64,000 nt of DNA from Protonemura montana. Taxonomy: Eukaryota > Arthropoda > Insecta > Plecoptera > Nemouridae. Both the position numbers and the translations under genes were made by a program. The DNA lies in the NCBI GenBank assembly GCA_947568835.1, contig OX387605.1, positions 18,294,418 through 18,358,417 of the forward strand, written 5' to 3'. Shown one piece after another: positions 30,401-43,600 of the stretch. The stretch's first letter is position 1. Each line of letters begins with the position of its first letter. The notes beneath the pieces were generated by a model. It saw only the letters and a program-made list of their open reading frames with translations, had not been told where the DNA came from and ran no database searches.

Positions 30401-33400
30401 GCATCGTCAGAAGTCCAAGATATTCCTTCCATTCCAACCCTTTGCAATACGTTCAAAGCCAGCCTGTGGAAGCACTCCCAGTGGAACGGAGGCCTCCAGC
30501 TCAAAACAGGCTTACATAATGTCTTTGAATTGATCGACGAATATATTCATGGCATTTAACATTTTACATACGCCCGGAGCCAATTTCTATTCATATCATT
30601 GAATTTCCATGCACGGATACCGTCAACGTCGTTGCCGTCGGTCTCCTGGTTTCAGAGCCTGGGCAAGGCTCAGAACAATGAAGACATTAGGGTCGACATG
30701 ACGTCATTTCAAAAAAGTGGAAAAGACCAAAAAAGGAAATGTAATTTAAAAGGAAAGAAAATACGATATCTTTCGAATGGCCAAGCGTTAATGCGAATCA
30801 CGATTGGGGGAGAGAGTGTTGAGGTCATAAAACATGATCAACACATTTTCCCTCGATATTGGCGAATTTGCATTTCAGTTTTATTGGAGCTGATCGCTGG
30901 GGACACTATTGAACCGAGGTGGACGTCGGTGACTGTTGGCATGAGAGCAATCAAGAAAACGGTGCAAGGGTGAGTAATTTCACAGTTCACCACCCACGCA
31001 TAGCTGGCTGGCTGGCTGGAAAGCAACCCATGGCATTTCGTTCGATCCGAAATTCAGGGGATGACGTCGTCGCAAAAGTTATTTGCCGCAGTTCACTTGC
31101 AGTTTCCCATCTACCACCTCAGATATTGACCCTTCTAAAACTCAATAGCTATATATTAGTTGGACGACGGTGGCGAACGGCCATCTCCCCCAACCAAAAC
31201 TTAGTCGCGAAGTTGAAATTTTATCGATAATGACAAGTTGATAGGTTCACACTTCACAGCTGGACCAGCAATTACAACCACCTCAAGAGATGGTGCCACC
31301 TGCAGGCGAGAAACCGCCTGCTGTCGACCTCCGTCGAACGTGCATCGAACAAGACAGCTCAATGAGCGACAAAATAGAGCTCTCTCTATATAACACGCCT
31401 GTAAACACGTCGACAGAGCATCAGCTACACTCCGTTATATAGCGTATAAAACATTTATGCACTATTTCAAGTCATGTCAGTCTGAATAAAAAGAAAAAGG
31501 AAAAAAAGAACAGCAGCGCCGAGGCCACATTAAAAATTCCTTTTTATCAGCGAGATAAATTTAAACCAATTTTCCGGCGACGGTTTGAAATGAGAGTAGT
31601 TTTCCGTGCACGCTCGACGCTCGCTCTCGTGAGAGGCCGACGCAGCTATCTCTGATCACCGTTTACGGCTACTCATCAGGTACCGTCCCTTCGAGTCGCC
31701 GACGTCGAGCGAGGACGCCGCCTATCGCTAAGGCGCTTATCAAGTCTTCATTTATGGCACCCTTGCGATGGTTAATTAGTTCAATAACTAACCAACCCTC
31801 CGCGTAACGCTCTTTGTTATAAACCGGCTTAGTACACTCATGCGTGTACTACTGACAGCGGCGCTCTGCACGCGATATGGATAAATTGACAATTAAGACA
31901 GATGCCTTTGAGATTACTTCGTATACATGAAGGAAAGCGTACTGTCTAATTAGTGAAATTACACGACGTTTTGTATTTTGGTCGAGATACATAAATACAG
32001 GCGTAGAAGTTAGACATGGCATCGACCTGATGTATGCAATGTTTGGGGGATGGATACAATCAAAAACCCATCCACATGAAAGCAGCGAATTTTATTTTTC
32101 GTCCAATTAAGGCTACACCTTGAATCAGCATAAACATTCAGTTATCGGGCTGCCTGATTGAATATAGCTAACTATATTTTCGATTGGATTTAATTTGCAA
32201 TTATACGTACTCATGTGTAGATAAAACATAATTTTGCTATTGGTGTGTTTTACGCTTGCTATTTGTGATTCAATTTCATTTTACATATATAATATTATTT
32301 TGCAATTAATTTGTATAATTTTGCGCCCAAGCATACGGTTTCGACGAATAGCAAATTTAGGTCAAAATGTCCGTCGGTAGAGCTGAATGGAAACTGTTCT
32401 AATATTGGCACGATTATGGAAAATTAAAATTGATGTTGAACAGCATATTACGGAAGATAATTAAAACGTTAATTATTATCAAGTAAGAAGTGTCGGGTAT
32501 GTGAGAACGAGAAACTAACGACGTCGTTACAGAATTACCGTCAAGTAAATTCCTTTTTTACGAGCATGTGGTACGAAATATAAAGCCAATTTCCTTCTTC
32601 GAAACCAGTAGCAAATGGAAACAGCCAAGAGCTGTCACTTCGGGGCGAAAAGATGGCTGATACTGATACTTCCGAATCAAACTTGAATTGAAATCGGAAT
32701 GACAATGGGAAAAGTTATTTAATTTATTGCTTTAACAAGAGTATTTTGTAAATAAAGAAAATAAAGAAATGAAGAACAGGGACAACTACGTGTGTATAAG
32801 GAGTTGGTAAAAACTCTCATGAAGGTTTCGAAGCCGACATCAGAGCAAGAATAGACTCGAATATTTCCCAATGGTTATTCACCGGATCTTGTGAATACAT
32901 GATTATTTCACCGCAGATTTTCATTTGCATAATGTACATGAACGTACTCTGTGAAAACTGCAAACCGTTCGAAAATGCAAGGTACCTAAGATAAAGCTTT
33001 TATGCATGTAGGTTCACTAGTTTATCCCTATCGGAAACACCGGATTAACTGACCCAAAACTGTGAACGGTTAGCCTTAAATAATTGAACAGTTCGTAAAC
33101 ATCGCCCTCACTGCTCAGCCTGTAAGTGGCTTGCGTAATGAATTGAAGGGCACGCGATCAAAAAAGCGCACCGTACAAAAAATATTTAAAAAATAACGAT
33201 ATAGTACTTGTAGCTTTACCACTGCGACAATTCTTGCTGAACATTTGTGAACTAGAAAAAATAGCTCGTTCTAAACATTTGAACAAAAGCTCCCATATTT
33301 AACGATAGCTTCACTTGATCACGGGTGTACCAGACCGCCAATCACGACTCAATTAAGACGTATTCATACAAGTGCTCATCAGCGTTGCGACGCCAAATAT

Positions 33401-35026
33401 CAACCGCGGCGACGCCGAACCGTAGCAAAGCCGTCGTTGGCCGCCCATTCAGGCTTAACGTTACAAGGAGCTCTCTAGAAACTAACCATTAAGCGAACTG
33501 CTAGCTACTAGCTAAATAATTGATGGCAATCGAGAAGTCGACATGGCAATCGAACATGTTTCTCTTCTGTTGTAGTAGGTCGATCAATTAATTTGCCAAC
33601 TCCAGTTCGGTGTTCCTTCATTTTGTCAATTAAATTGAGATTTCTAGAGTGTACACAGAGCGGGCACAGAGAGCCACGTTGTTAGTATGAATAACCCTCT
33701 CCAACCCCCTCCCTTATGGCAATCCGAGTCAATTAAAAAAATAAGTGCAACAATAGTGTATTTTCAGATGGCTTTTTTTTATGTAATATAGCTATTACTA
33801 GAGTTTCTCACGTACAAAATGGATGTTAGTGCTATCTTCTATCTGTAGTTTCATGGAAAATATATAGAGATATACAAAAAAAACACCCAACAGAAGCTTT
33901 TAAAAACGCACAAAGCTTTGACATCGTCGTTATTATTGCCAAAGGCAAATTTAATCACTCACTGTATATGTGGTGACAGCCGCCGGTCGGGATAACAAGC
34001 AAAATAAACGAGGTTGTAAAGACGTGGGTTGTGAATTGATCGACGCAAACGATGGATTCAGACTCTGGAAAAAATTTGTAGGTGTTTGATATTATTTTCG
34101 ATGGCGAAAAAAAATCTAAACATTTTTCAATGCTCTCTGTGATTGCGTCGTCATTTCAATCTTTGTGCAGAACCGAACAAACTCGGTTCATTATGTTTTG
34201 CATTGAAGATGAATCGCTGATTAATGATCTACAAAAAATTCATTCCATCCCCCCCCCCCTCCCCCTCCCCAGTCGAACCGAGAAAAACATAAATATATTT
34301 AAAAAAAAAAATTGCTCTTCCATGATTATCTTATTCAAGCAGCAAATTGCTTGTCTCATGGTAACGTTATCTTCATCTTGGAAGGAGCCGACGAACACGA
34401 TTAAAGCGCAATCTCTGCTGCTTTGTTGCGAACTTTCCATACAACAGTTGAAGCATTAATTTTCCCACGTAGAGAGATGCAAACCGCTTCACATTTGCAT
34501 CGCGCCTTGTTTATCAGATCCTCAGCAGTCTCGCGAGTTATTATCTTGAAGCTTAACTGGACTGTAACAACATCCTGCTGTTGCATAAACTTTCGTTACA
34601 AGAATTTTTGTTCGTCCTAGGTGTGTAGAGATAATTTAAACTGCTCGTTAATTTAAACGGAGGTCTTAACTAACACAAAACTATGTTTATTTAATCAATG
34701 GTTTATATACAAACGTTTTACACTATTTGTGCCTAACGTATTAAGCGATCAAAGGCCATGCTTTAAAATCCAGGTAAGCTTCAAAATTGTCAGGATAATG
34801 TGTACCATTTTCCGCACGGTGAAATCCCTTTGAAGTGGAGTGAAAATGGTTGGCGGATCGTATTGCCGGTCCCTGTTGGATTCGATGCCAGGTAGCCGGA
34901 AAATCGAGACAGGTGACATTTTCGCCCTTTTGTTGTCAAGAACCGGCCTGGGAAAACGATTTTCCAGCGCCAGTCATTACTACTCATTAGGTTCGACTCA
35001 GACAATTTGCGAACCTCCCATGAGAG
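27421..35026. other. Non-coding stretch
   Basis: No gene supported. Seen: a short repeat of taactggttgt (27694-27704 and 27717-27727), a CpG-rich patch at about 31610-31740 with GGCGCTTATC, a C-rich run near 34249-34270, and a second CpG-rich patch at about 33400-33440. Short open frames on both strands carry no recognisable domain. Confidence 0.6.
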
Positions 35027-35052
35027 CCCCCCCCCCCCCCCCCCCCCCCCCC
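35027..35052. repeat. Uninterrupted run of 26 C
   Basis: Homopolymer C on the plus strand, directly after gagag. Its length is prone to sequencing error and to real variation. Confidence 0.97.
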
Positions 35053-38000
35053 AGAGTTTCAAGCTCCTAGCATTCGCTGGAAAACGTCAGCGTTGTTCCA
35101 GTTTCATCTACCACCTTTTCCAGATGGACTTTGTTATTCCTGGAAGAGAAATGCATTAATCCATTTTCGTAACAAAGACAACACCGATAATAATAACTCT
35201 CGATTGTTTCCATGTAAATTCTAGTAATGAATATTCGATTTATTTACGGGTAATATTTGCTACATTCTTTCCAAAGTCTATTTGAATTATGAGAATTGTC
35301 CGTGTAAGCGCAGAATGATGAAAGTGGTGTACCTACGAAAACAATTGCAGAGTAATTTAATTGAATGATGTCGGAGCCAAATGCTTTTTGGCAGGTTTTG
35401 CGAAAGTTGTTTGTTCTCCTCGAATATATGAGCCTATTTTATGTAGAGTTAACATTTAGATATTTAGTCAACCAGTCCTCTGTCATTTAAGTCAGCTTAA
35501 AATACTTTCCCATTCTGGCGTTTCATCAGACTAGAAGAAACACTTTTTTTTAGTCCTTTTTTAAAATCAGAAGTTTGAATGACAGGTAACTTTGCTAACT
35601 ATTTTCGAATCGTTCCAAATCCTATTTTCCTACTATGTATAAAAGCTTTTTCCTTTCACTTTACCTTTCAACCCCAAGTTTTCAAAAGTTTCTTTTATAA
35701 TTCAAACTTTACTTTCACTCAATTCCGTTTAAATTCTGTTTCCAAATATTTGTAAGCGTACACGCTCGAAGAAAAGTTATCACTTTTTCCACACCTCAAC
35801 GCGACAATCAACCAAAAAAAGCTACTGCGATCATCTTCGCGATTCATTGTAGCAGATATCTGCAATTCAAAATAAACCCAGGGGAACCAATTCGAAGTGC
35901 TGGACGACAGAAAGAAGCAGCATATCCAATAAGAAAGTCGAGTCTTTGCTCGAATAACAAGACAGGGAAAACTATTTCGCCATCATCTAATCCTACTTGA
36001 CATTTCTGTTCCATCTCCGCTGCAAAAGGCTGAGAAATAGAAGAAGAAAAGAGCATAATTTGATTTCCAGCATGTAGCCTTTATCCACAGATGACGGGAT
36101 ATATAAATGCCTTGGATTTGAAGTAGTCGTAACGGTTTATTTTATTTCAGTAATGAGATTTTTGAGAAGGTAATTTCGTTCCGATGTGAGTAAGCTGAAT
36201 CTTACACCCTTCGTACGGGTGAGCGAATCGTGAGAATGATTAAGGATAAGTAGGACAGAGATAAAAGATTGTGGGCGCAACCGAATTCGTTCCGTGGCTC
36301 AAATAACCGTGGCAGCGCCCTCCAAAAATAAAATGAAACTAACCCAAAACAGTCAGAAGTCAACTTGGGAGCCACAGATTTCGGTACAGTCATGAATAAA
36401 TTCACGATGAGACACAAAGGAGCAATGCTGTTTAGTAATAAAATAAATCATAAATGTTTCTGACCACCATAAGAACAATATTTGCATACGAACAACGTCG
36501 AAAACAATATCCTACGTGATATATACCTGCTGAAGTTGAACCGAACCAAACACTAACGTAAACAAAGAACATATTTGTCTTTTTATGCAACGAGACAAAA
36601 ACCCAGCTTCATTTTCAAACACATTCTACTCGTTGCTCTGCATAAACCTGTGTCAATAAGAATAAGACTCAAGTGGATCACGTAATTTCTAGAACGTGCA
36701 TCAGAGTGCACTTGGTGCATGCACTTCTGCGTTAAGAACTTCCATGACTTCATTGCGAAGTTTTAATCGGCACGCCAATTTTAATTAGCCCAATTTTCTG
36801 TCATTGCCAGTATGTTTGAAGTGTTTTTAAAACACGGAATAACCAAACTTTTCGACACGCTCACTAAAAGTTTGTCATAGCATGTCACTTCACAGCAAAC
36901 ACTGAACGTAAACAAAACACTATAAAAAAACAATTAATTCCACCAATTTCCTGGACGAAGTTGATAACACATTCAAAGCCCACAAATAAAATTTAAATTG
37001 CACATACAAAATATCAGCATAATTGATTAGAGGGTGGCTAGCATTCGTATAATTGTGTATGTTATTTCAATCGAACTACTGATGAACATTTCCTGGCTCG
37101 CTGAGGTAGGTGTGAGTGACGTAGCATGCCCGGGGGGCACACGTTTCACCTACGGGAAAATCGACGTTCACACAGACAGTGCACATGCACAAAGTGCGCA
37201 ATGGTTGGCTCATTCACCCTCGTAATGCACGAAACACTGCCGTCCCTTGCACAAAGGCGCACTATACACACCGGGGTCGACGGTGGTTCCTGCCCCCAGA
37301 TGTCTAGTGTTACTGTTCAAACCTGATCCCGGAGGATGATACTTTGATAATATGTTATCACGGCTGTACATCATCGTTGCATCTGGTTGCACAGCGTTGA
37401 AAAATAATTGTATTTTGTTACCATAAATAATAACTGCGGTTTGCGAAGGGGGAAATTACATAGCAAGCAATGTACAATTTAATAACTTGTGAAATTAATG
37501 TTCATTTCCGGATGAATAGATGTTTGTCCATTGAAACGTCGCATATGTTTACTTTTTGCCCCATGGAAAACACGGAAAAGCAAAAGTTCACATTTTCGTG
37601 CGCCCCTGAACGCAGCCCGCAGAGCAAAACGAACTCGGCACCTCCACAGCTCAACAAAACATGGCTTTGTAATAGCTTTTTCGTGCGGTAAATGAGGCCT
37701 TTCAGAAAAATAAAAAAAAAACACCCTTCATCTTAGAAAAGAACAAGAGTGAACTTTTCCTAAAAATCTTGTAAAAATGCAATAAGATATTCCTGTTTTT
37801 GTTTTATTGTGATCACGAACACACCATTAAACATTGGACAAATAAACAAAATAAAAAAATACAGATCTGAACATATCCTTAAAAGAAGTCAAATCATTAC
37901 TGTCTGACAAGTTAAAGCTGCACCCTTTCGACAAAGATTGAACACGATCATTTGTACTACGGCGAAGCCGACGCAGAATCTTTGGATCCCGCATAATTTG

Positions 38001-40299
38001 TCGTAGAGCTCTTACACCAAGGCCGGGGAGGGTGATCGTTCAAACCGTCGGTCGCACGACAAACGCGACATGCGTCTAATAGATCCCCCGATTAATTACT
38101 GTCTCCTCGCCCAGCGCACACGCAGCCTCACCTTGTGCTAGTAAATTATACACCTTACATGCCGGGACGTCGGTCATCTGTCAGCATTACGCGCGCCGAT
38201 GGGTCCACCCCGCCATGACGGCGTCGGCGTCGACCGCTGAGCGATGCATCGCACGACTCCTGATCCGTGATGCTGATGCCCATGCTGATACCGATGCTGT
38301 TTCCACGCAATCGGGAGGCACATGCCCACGGCGCCGTGATTTATTGGCATTTTCGTAAATACACTGTTGTACGTTTTTCGGGAAAGTCAGACGACTCGGC
38401 AAACATTTTCATTTGCCGCGCATGAATAAAACTGGGAGTTGGATTGATGAAAGAAGTCTTCTGAAAGGTTACGGGATGGTTACAGGCCGTGTAAAATGTT
38501 TTCTACGGCCGAATTGAAGCTCATTCAGTTATGCAATAAAAAGTTTGTCGACATATTGAGATATCGAAGCTGGGACCACCTGACGATAACGCTATGTGTC
38601 ACAGCGTAAAGCGATTAAGATTAATTGCAGTGCCTCATTACGTGGCCATCGGTCATCCGGCAACCATGGTTAATCGCATTACTCAAATTATTTCGCAGAA
38701 CTCTTGCAACACTCCAGAAATCGGCATTAATTCCTGTTTTTGTACAGGGCACACGGTGAAAAGCCGGCTCACAAAGGTACTTTAAAAGTGTTTGCCAACA
38801 TCAGATTGACAATACGTAATCAGCTACGTTCCTGTAATTTAGATTGGTGTGAAATGGAACTATAGTACAGAGCTATTCAACCTCTCGGGAATATCTCTAT
38901 AGAGACTAAGTATATACAGCATTAGCTCCGGCTTTGTGGTACTCACATGCACACTGTTTCACCGGGGACCTCTCGCTCCCAGGTTCTCTAATTCAACCCG
39001 TGAATAACAGTATTCAACCCGAAACAGCGACACTGACAGCCTGAAAAGTGCTTCGTGTAATATAAGAAAGCTACTTAAAGCTTTGTGCGAGGAAAAACTG
39101 ACAATGCTTTTTGTTCGGTAGAGTATGACACCACAGGTCTAGTGTGACTTTACTCCTTTCGTTATTTTATTCAGCTGTGAAGTTGTGAATGTGTTCACCC
39201 TGAGAGTTTATCGCGTGCCGCGCAAAAAAGTCATCGTCAGTGTCAGATAAAAATGTCGATACACCCGCTAAACACCTCTACGTGGTCTAGGTGCGCCAAA
39301 GTTTCACTCGGCAAGCAATTCCCTGTAGGTGTTCGAAAACGGCCAATTTTGCCGAAAATTACTCGTAATAATTTTCGACGCCGCTTCTCACCCGAAACAA
39401 ACTCAACACGTGCCCACACTTTATAGTTAACTGGATGAAATCCAAAAAAAAAAAGTTACAAAAATTATTTTCCACTCCGATGCAACGAGAGAGAAAAATA
39501 CTGTTACACTGCATGAAAGTTCAAAAGATAAAAACAACTCCAGCTTTTAGAGTAAAGCAAACTCGTTCGGTTGGTAAAAATATCAACAACACAAGCAACA
39601 TTGAATTTGTAAAACGTAATGCCACTACGGGTGACTAGCTGAGAAACAGCCTGAAGAGATTGTGAATATGCACACTAACTAAGAGACCTATACTGTTACC
39701 GATACGCCCCATATACAAACTAGCTATCGAAACTCCGATATTTACTCACTTTCTTGAGTATTTGCGAACGCCAAGTATAATGAAGACGTCAGAGCTGCTA
39801 TATCCATACACACAGAAGCAATAGCTAATGACTTTTGTGTGAACAAAGCTGTCTGCCACAAAGCTAAGCTGCCGACACGAACGAAACTTCGGCGTGCGGT
39901 GTTTTCACATCCATTCACAGCCATTTTACTCGATCAACGATACGCCTTCACGGACGCATGATCTTTCCAGAACGTTTCATCTTGTTTACGCAGCAAACAA
40001 ACGGATTGCTGGGAAACGCACCAAACGGCGTCTCCTGTTAAAAACCATTATTATAACCAGACATTTGAAGAGATATTACATTTTCGCTCGCCGAAATTAT
40101 CGCTTCACGTGAACGCAAACTCTGCTTGAGGATTTACGTGGCTATAGGCTATACAAGCAGGCACAAAGCATTCGGCGATAATCTCGCCGGCACGGCGCGT
40201 CCCCAATACTGACAGGCTATTAGCCATTAGAGTATAGGATTGCAAGCGACTGATTTATTGGCATATTCCCTGCGGTGTTGTGGTCGAACGATAGTACTC
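35053..40299. other. Non-coding stretch
   Basis: AT-rich with scattered short open frames. A CpG-rich patch lies at about 38180-38340. No gene or recognised repeat. Confidence 0.6.
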
Positions 40300-40670
40300 T
40301 TGCAACCGGTTCTCGAGGCTCTCTGCAAGCGACGTCGCCGACTCCGACGCCAACGCCATCGAGCGCCCCTTTTATTCCCGACGCCGGGTAGGATTGTGTT
40401 TGACAGGCGGTACGCTCGTAAACACACACATCGCTAACCCAGATAAGCCGAAAAACACTTAAAAAACGAGCCCGGTGGACGAGACAAGCCGCTGCTTTAA
40501 AAGTGCAATCTGGAAGGTTGATGAAACGTGGAGGAACGCGGTTAGCGGAGCCAGTCGAGCGCGAGACTCCAACCGGCACGGCTCCTCCACGCCCACTCGC
40601 TCGCCAGCCATTGTAAAAATCGTGGAATTCATAGGGGCGGCGGCGGCGGCAGCGGCCGCGGGAGGTGAGT
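40300..40670 (+). promoter_or_regulatory. CpG-rich island-like segment with a candidate first exon
   Basis: Dense CpG and a (CGG)n-type run at 40636-40648. On the plus strand a long open stretch ends at a strong donor GGGAG|gtgagt (after 40664), so it could be a 5' exon of an unknown plus-strand gene. An ATG frame from 40475 covers 63 codons to the donor and ends in an alanine run. On the minus strand ataaaagg near 40370 resembles a TATA box. No partner exon was found in the remaining sequence, so this stays a hypothesis. Confidence 0.25.
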
Positions 40671-43600
40671 TTAGGAAAAGTTTGCACACAATTTTCACAA
40701 GCAATATGGGAATTGGCATCGCGAAAAGAAATGAAGTTTCGCGACGGTTCGCCTTACCAGATCTGAAAACGAAAAGGCAAATTAAATTTCCCGGGAAAAA
40801 GAGAGAGAAAAAAAAGAGTAAAAAAAGATTTTGACAATATCGAACGAAGATCAAACGTCTCTCTAAAATATATGACATGGCAGTTCGTTCTTGATGTCAC
40901 CTGTAACGTGCGGCGGAGAAGTATGCGCCGAGCTCTGCGAGTCGCTCCTTTGACGAATAGCGTGTGTATCAGATAGCTTGCCCAGCCGAGCGTCGTGAAT
41001 CACATCTTGTATATTCCACCAACGAGTCGGACAAATCGCACGAGGAGAGAGGAAAATAACTCATTGTAGTGAAACTGCGACTGTTGCTTGAGATCCGGAG
41101 ATCATTTCCTTGGCGAGGGACGCGAGAGATTTGTATCGGTATATCACGCTATACTTCGAACGCGTTCAACTTGCCGTTTTCAAATGGCCAAACTGTGCAG
41201 GCAATTGATTCAAAATAATGCCATGAATGGTAAATTCGCAGACTTTATTAGGCATTTATGAGTTTATTATTCACGTTTGAAGAGAGCATAGTTTGGTCGC
41301 AAACAGTGAGCGGCCTCCATTGTGATCACTGTGAGAGATGTGGCCACTGCTATTACGTCCTCAGTGAAACTTGGCAAACTATGAGAATGCGAATTGTACG
41401 ACTGTTTAAACATTTGAGAATTTAGTAACTACTCTGCATTGTTTTCATTCACGTTCGGTCATGTTAGAGTAATGTGGAATAATTTAAAACATAATATCGC
41501 CCATTACAATGTAGGTGCCTGTACTTTGCCTGTGACAGAAATCAGTCCATGGTCATGTTAACTAAGCCATGGCTGCCTAAGTTCCAGTTCTGACTAGTTT
41601 CGCGAAACTTCTCGACAGAAACCGAACTAAGTCTGTTAAAAAAGTTGTTAAGCACTTTTCAAAAATTGCCTGCATTCAAAGTATATGCACTTTGAGTGTA
41701 CCTACAACAGGCCAAATGAACAATACGAAAGAGGGGGACCCACGCCGCACAAAGCGCGTAGCCATGGTTTCGTTCGAGACGCGCGTAGTGAAGTGCTTTC
41801 CTCCCGTTTTCCCCAGCTTTCCCGACGTACTCGGTCTCCGACTTCGGCGGGAGGAAACGACCATGAAAATGGCGGCGCGTGTACGAGGTCCGGCCGGCCC
41901 ACGACAACACAATGGCAATTCTTGACAATGTTACGCATGCAGCGAGCCGATTGTGTGTAGTGTGTAAGGAGTTATCGTTCGTGATGCGGTGGTGCAAACG
42001 CTTTAAGAAAAGATGTGGGACTTTTTCAGTTTAAATTGCCTACTTATATCCTTATCAGAAGAAAATGAGTGAGATAGTAGATCCAGAGTAATTATTTACA
42101 GAAGAATGCAATTTCAGGAAAAGAATGAATTAGCTTTTTATCTCGATTGAAGAATGGAAAGCTTAGTTTTCCGTACAGTTTGCCAATTATTTTGTTTTTA
42201 ACGAAAGCAAGCCTCAGAGAATGTAATTCGGACGGAATTAACAGCAGAATGAGACCGCAGCGCGCGAATAGTTTTAAATGAGAAAAATATAAATGACAAA
42301 AGAAGTCATCTTCTTTTCAAATTAATTAAGTCTTAGACCGGATTGCGGCAGACCATACCATGGCCATGGGTTGAAAATCATCCACGTTTCCCAACGGCAA
42401 CAGAATTCAGAGTGTATCATACATTATTTAGAAGGTCGGCCATTTTGTAACGTAAAGCAAACACTGCTTAACATTTTATGCAAACAATGTTTTCTTTATT
42501 TTATTTTATTCGAAGAAGAAATACACTTTTGTGTTTCTATTTTTAGCATACTTTTATTACTCGAGATCCGGAAGCTGAGCCTCAAAGAAAAGAAAACGTT
42601 GGACTCGGCTCTCAATTTGCATTACATCTGTTGTAAGAGGCTCGTGCATGGACCAAGAAAGTTCGCTCAACAGAATCAAACCGGAGGAGTCGCCAGTTAT
42701 TCACGACGCGCAAGTCGGATGGAGGCCGGATTACCAGCTACAATAGAACAAGTCACCGGAATGATTACCTCCTCCTCCTTCTCCTTCACCATCCCCAAAG
42801 CACCATTTCTCCTGTGCTTTCTCTCGTTCCCCTCGCCTCACGGCATGACATTCGTCTCCGACAAGTTCTCTCGGATTACCTATTCACAGTTCTGGATAAC
42901 GAGGGAAGTCGTTACAGTTGCATCTCGCCTTCTATCCACTGACTTGCAAACAAGACAACGACTGCAGTTTCCACGAGCGCATTCACGCTGAAAATAGAAA
43001 GATTTTTCTTCGACCATTTACAGTTTAGACAAAGCCATTTTCTTTCTCTCTATTATTTTTTTTTTTTCTTAAAATGCCCTCGAGGGTAACAACTAACAAG
43101 TAGCGCACAATGTCATCCACAGATAATAACGTTTGTGCGTTACGATTCTTTGATTACGTCTTAAGGTGTATTGAAATTTCTGTAAAGATCCCTTGAATCT
43201 TGCTTGAAGCTCGGCAAACTTGGAAGGAGGCGGAAACTGGCTCCCGGCGTAGCACAACAGTAGCACAGTTGCGAGCTCATTTGTGTAATTTTTAAAGTGA
43301 AATCGAAACGCGTTCAGCTTAAGCAAACACGCTGCTTGGATAGCGCTGCTTAAAAACGTATCCGGCCGAAAACAACGAGACGTTTGCAAGCTTTAAGAGA
43401 ATAAGTGTATGTAAAACAGGTACATTAAGTACAAGAAGTTTGCCGCATGAATGTTGGAAAAGAAATTAAACATTCGCAAAGAATCCATCTCGACCCCAAA
43501 AACGTACAGGGTTGCTTCGCGACCAATTTTTCAAGTTACAATATTATTTTACTAACAAGGGGGCAAGTTCCAAAGAAATAGTTTCAATAGCACTGAAAAA

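Noticed and set aside
40459-40878. 139- and 155-codon minus-strand frames over the CpG block
   Set aside because: They overlap each other and a plus-strand frame. The alanine and arginine runs come from the CGG repeat, not from a real protein.
42371-42991. 206-codon plus-strand open frame, the longest in the window
   Set aside because: No recognisable domain, low-complexity Ser/Phe/Leu runs, ordinary intergenic composition and no initiator or splice context. A frame this long is possible by chance in 64 kb.
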